NCBI GenBank assembly: GCA_030606525.1
Contig: JAUWGG010000034.1
Location: forward strand, 1 to 8,234
DNA length: 8,234 nt
Reading direction: 5' to 3'
Origin: Methanobacteriota archaeon
GTDB taxonomy: Archaea > Thermoplasmatota > Thermoplasmata > JAUWGG01
Below the pieces are notes generated by a model, which saw only the letters and a list, made by a program, of their open reading frames with translations, was not told where the DNA came from and did not search any database. The position numbers and the translations under genes are program-made. Below are positions 5,473-8,234 of this stretch, in pieces; the first letter of the stretch is position 1; the number at the start of each line of letters is the position of its first letter.

Positions 5473-7098
5473 ATGGAAAATGAGAAATTCGATAATTTGG
5501 CAACGGAAGCATTTGAGACCATTGTAAAAGAGAATCCAATTTTTGCAACAGGGCTGGGTATGCATGAATATGATCACCTTATGCCAGACGGTTCTTTAAA
5601 AAAGCAGTTAGAACATATTGAGATCATGAAACGCTACCTTCAAAAATTTGAAGAGTTCAATCCTCAAGATTTGTCGAATGATAGAAGATTAGATAGAGAA
5701 GTAGCTCTGCATATTTTAGAACTTTCTCTTTTCAATATGGAAAAACTAAGATTCTGGGAATCTATTCCTTTGGTACCAAAAATGGTGGGCGCTGCTCTAT
5801 TTCTATTATTCGCGAGGGAATTTGCGCCGTTTGAACAAAGGGTAAAGAGCATTATCAGGAGATTAGAAAACACTCCCAAGTTCATTGAAGATTCTAAAAG
5901 TAAGATCATAAATCCCATCGAACTATGGACCGAGATGGCAATCGAGGGATGTGAACATCTACCTTTATTTTTGCAATTGATCTTGGAATTCTCAAAATCG
6001 AAAATAGATGAAGTGGATATGAAAAGATTGGAGAAAGCTGTTCATGAAACAAAAGAACAGATAGAGGATTACAAAGAATGGTTGATCAACGATGTGCTTC
6101 CAAAAAGTAAAAAAGATTATGCAATCGGCGAGGAGAAGTTCAAAGAACTCATAAAGCTGAGAGAATTGGGTTTAAGTGTTGAGGAGATTTTGTCATTAGG
6201 GGAAGAATACTTAGAATCTGAAAAAAGGAAATTAAAAGATCTAGCTATGAAGATTGAACCGGGAGCTGCAGTAGAAAATGTAAAAGACAGTATACGATCC
6301 AAACATCCGAAGAATTTTGAACTCGCACTTGATCTTTATGAACGATCGATAATCGAATCAAAAGAGTTCGTAAAAGAACATGACATCGCAACAATTCCCT
6401 CCAATGAACGATTAGTTGTTAGGGAAACTCCTCAATACCTCACACACACAGTACCTTTTGCAGCATACTTCTCGCCAGCGAAATTTGATGAGGAACAGTT
6501 CGGTATCTATATTGTTACGCCCACGGAAAACGAAGCGATGCTCAGGGAGCACAACTACGCCTCAATAACGAATACATCTGTGCATGAAGGTTACCCAGGG
6601 CATCATCTCCAATTGACATGTGCAAATAAAAATCCATCTTTAATAAGGACATTATGTAGGGCAATAGAGACGATCGAGGGTTGGGCGCACTACTGTGAGG
6701 AGTTCATGAAGGACATGGGTTATGATGATACGCTAGAAAGCAGATTCGTGCAAACACTGGACAGTATTTGGAGGGCGACAAGAATAATAATCGATGTAAA
6801 ACTAAGCTGCGGCAAAATGTCCTTTAACGAAGCAGTGGATTTCCTTATTGAGCAAACAGGTATGGAGAAAAAAGCTGCAATCGCAGAGGTTAAACGGTAT
6901 ACTCAAAATCCTGCTTATCAATTGAGTTACTTGCTGGGCAAACATCTTATTAAAGACCTGAAAATGAGGGTAAAAAAGAGAATGGGCAGTTCCTTTTCGG
7001 ATAAGTTCTTTCACGACACGATACTCAATGCTGGCAGTTTACCAATGAAATACATAGAGGAGATATTCGATGAAAAATTGAAACACTTAGAACGATAA
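5473..7098 (+). CDS. DUF885 family protein, putative zinc-dependent peptidase
   Basis: The 541-residue protein belongs to the DUF885 family, whose members carry an HExxxGH-type zinc site and are thought to be peptidases. Here the site is HEGYPGHH at residues 371-378 (H371, E372, H377), with a likely third ligand E402 in IEGWAHY. The N-terminal half is mostly helical, with many charged residues; the C-terminal part also fits the family (LSYLLGKHLI and AGSLPMKYIEE). No signal peptide or membrane segment is seen, so it should be cytoplasmic. I chose ATG 5473, with AGGTG five bases upstream; a TTG ten codons earlier extends into the promoter. The protein stands alone on its transcript or with gfcR, whose start is 66 bases downstream. 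Substrate is unknown; no residue of the presumed metal site is missing. Confidence 0.85.
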   Translation: MENEKFDNLATEAFETIVKENPIFATGLGMHEYDHLMPDGSLKKQLEHIEIMKRYLQKFEEFNPQDLSNDRRLDREVALHILELSLFNMEKLRFWESIPLVPKMVGAALFLLFAREFAPFEQRVKSIIRRLENTPKFIEDSKSKIINPIELWTEMAIEGCEHLPLFLQLILEFSKSKIDEVDMKRLEKAVHETKEQIEDYKEWLINDVLPKSKKDYAIGEEKFKELIKLRELGLSVEEILSLGEEYLESEKRKLKDLAMKIEPGAAVENVKDSIRSKHPKNFELALDLYERSIIESKEFVKEHDIATIPSNERLVVRETPQYLTHTVPFAAYFSPAKFDEEQFGIYIVTPTENEAMLREHNYASITNTSVHEGYPGHHLQLTCANKNPSLIRTLCRAIETIEGWAHYCEEFMKDMGYDDTLESRFVQTLDSIWRATRIIIDVKLSCGKMSFNEAVDFLIEQTGMEKKAAIAEVKRYTQNPAYQLSYLLGKHLIKDLKMRVKKRMGSSFSDKFFHDTILNAGSLPMKYIEEIFDEKLKHLER

Positions 7099-7164
7099 AA
7101 GATATAGAAAGAGAAATACCATAAGGTTAATATCATTAAAGGGTGATTAGGTGAGGTGGTTGAG

Positions 7165-7758
7165 ATGAAGAGTATTGATATGCTTGTAAAAAAGGCTTTG
7201 GAGTACAAAGAGAAAGGATTAAGTGAAAAGGAAATAGGTGACGAGCTGCATCTTTCACCACGTACTATTACTTGGCTCTTAACACGGGGCATGAGAGATA
7301 AGAAACCTCCAATAGACGTCAAGATCGGTTGGAGGTCCATAGGTGTATATGGGAGCCGGATAGGTTATATCTCAAGCATTCTATCAGATATCATAGTAGA
7401 AGAGTTGGATAAAAGAGGAGAGGAAGCTGATTCCATCCTTGGAGTCTCGATAAACGGTGTACCCTTCGCAACTTTGGTTTCGGAAGAGCTGGATATGGAA
7501 CTCATGATATACAGACCTTCACCAAAAAGAAAGGGAATAGGGGCATTCAGCTCAAATTATGCTGGCGTGGAAGGAAAAAAAGTGGTAATAATAGATGATG
7601 TGTTGGATTCAGGTGAAACAGCAAAGGGTGCGATCGCTGCTCTTCAGGACAATGGCGGAACAGCTGTGTTGGTAGCAGTTGTTGTTAACAAAACGGAAAA
7701 CGATGACATCGTTGGCGTACCGCTAAGAGCACTGATTCGCGCAAGGTCTATAGTGTGA
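7165..7758 (+). CDS. gfcR: GfcR/PyrE-like transcription regulator (HTH plus phosphoribosyltransferase domain)
   Basis: The 197-residue protein joins an N-terminal helix-turn-helix (about residues 15-42, with GLSEKEIGDELHLSPRTI) to a type I phosphoribosyltransferase domain. The PRPP-binding motif VVIIDDVLDSGET is at 140-152. This layout is that of archaeal orotate-phosphoribosyltransferase-like regulators; the Haloferax member GfcR activates genes of sugar breakdown. Binding of PRPP or a related ligand as the signal is an inference from the intact motif. ATG 7165 has GAGGTGG five bases upstream; a GTG at 7156 would add three residues but is placed too close to its own possible ribosome site. 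The next gene starts four bases after the stop, so the two are probably translated from one message. It is not a true PyrE, given the DNA-binding head and the length. Confidence 0.87.
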   Translation: MKSIDMLVKKALEYKEKGLSEKEIGDELHLSPRTITWLLTRGMRDKKPPIDVKIGWRSIGVYGSRIGYISSILSDIIVEELDKRGEEADSILGVSINGVPFATLVSEELDMELMIYRPSPKRKGIGAFSSNYAGVEGKKVVIIDDVLDSGETAKGAIAALQDNGGTAVLVAVVVNKTENDDIVGVPLRALIRARSIV

Positions 7759-7762
7759 AACT

Positions 7763-8234
7763 ATGCATTGGTTTGATGAGTTATTTCAAAGGATTGAGAC
7801 ATTTTTAGGCAAAAAAGGAAATATAGTATGCAGTGCAGGATTATCTGTTTCTGGCTTGCAGCATGTAGGCCGCTTAAGGGGGGAAGCGATCCTTCCAAAT
7901 GTGGTGGCAGAAGAATTAAGAAAAAGTGGGAAAGTAGTTGAGCAGTATCTGGTGTTGTATACACAAGATGCTTGGAAAGGTAAAGAAGGACAGCTCTCAA
8001 GATTTAAAAATGGAGAGGGAAAAGAATACATCAACCGAAGATTGATCGATGTTCCAGATCCAGAGGGTTGTTGTTCTAATTGGGTGGAACATTATTGGCA
8101 TGATTTTGGTGGATATTTAGACAATTTCGCAAAGGATATTCAAATAGTTACAACGACCCAATTATATGCAACGAAGGAAATGAAAAAGATCGTGTTGGAT
8201 GTTATAGATCGAAAGAAGGAAGTAGGAGAATTAT
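7763..8234 (+). CDS. lysS: Class I lysyl-tRNA synthetase-like protein, 3' end beyond window
   Basis: The first 157 codons are present, open to the window edge. The N-terminus (MHWFDELFQRI) and the class I ATP-site signature SGLQHVGRLRGE (residues 30-41, HVGR in place of HIGH) point to class I LysRS, which charges tRNA-Lys in many archaea. The stretch IDVPDPEGCC...NWVEHYW matches the family's VPDPxGC...EH block. Between them, where typical LysRS-I has a DDxDxxRKVP-like stretch, this protein has YTQDAWKGKEGQ, so it belongs to a divergent branch. The KMSKS-like motif and anticodon domain lie outside the window. ATG 7763 is four bases after the gfcR stop and lacks a clear ribosome site, which suggests translational coupling. 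I am confident of the superfamily and less sure that it is the cell's working LysRS rather than a paralogue. Confidence 0.72.
   Translation, partial: MHWFDELFQRIETFLGKKGNIVCSAGLSVSGLQHVGRLRGEAILPNVVAEELRKSGKVVEQYLVLYTQDAWKGKEGQLSRFKNGEGKEYINRRLIDVPDPEGCCSNWVEHYWHDFGGYLDNFAKDIQIVTTTQLYATKEMKKIVLDVIDRKKEVGEL

Noticed and set aside
7761..8034. Minus-strand open frames of 79 and 82 residues
   Set aside because: They are antisense to the clear LysRS-like reading frame, which runs off the window end.

Overview
The window reads as a stretch of an AT-rich archaeal chromosome, most likely a euryarchaeon of the Thermoplasmatota type. The support is gene content: an archaeal proteasome beta subunit very like that of Thermoplasma, the KH/metallo-beta-lactamase/beta-CASP nuclease FttA (aCPSF1), a Sec61 beta subunit, a GfcR/PyrE-like regulator and a class I lysyl-tRNA synthetase-type protein. 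Starts are preceded by archaeal Shine-Dalgarno sequences (AGGTG, GAGGTG), by TATA boxes about 25-30 bases before the expected transcript starts, and genes are followed by short T-runs of the archaeal terminator kind. The lineage is an inference; no 16S or other definitive marker lies here.

Left part (1-2041, plus strand): a possible minus-strand gene start at the very edge, then trmO (tRNA t6A37 methyltransferase) closely followed by an SDR oxidoreductase, a T-run terminator, and a small VTT/DedA-like membrane protein that seems to have its own promoter.

Middle (2053-5311, minus strand): housekeeping genes sec61 beta, psmB and fttA, for protein export, protein breakdown and transcription termination. 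psmB and fttA are neighbours, each with its own TATA box. Between psmB and sec61 beta lies a GC-richer stretch of about 280 bases that holds no credible gene but folds on paper into many hairpins closed by a 16-bp long-range helix. It has a TATA-like box before it and a T6 run after it on the plus strand. I read it as a candidate non-coding RNA of unknown family, or alternatively a small inverted-repeat element.

Right part (5473-8234, plus strand): a DUF885 putative zinc peptidase, then gfcR and, 4 bases further, a divergent class I LysRS-type gene cut by the window edge.

Most of the window is ordinary core archaeal sequence. The parts worth a second look are the structured element at 4785-5090, the divergent LysRS, the overlooked 55-residue Sec61 beta gene, and a few promoter-scale signals.
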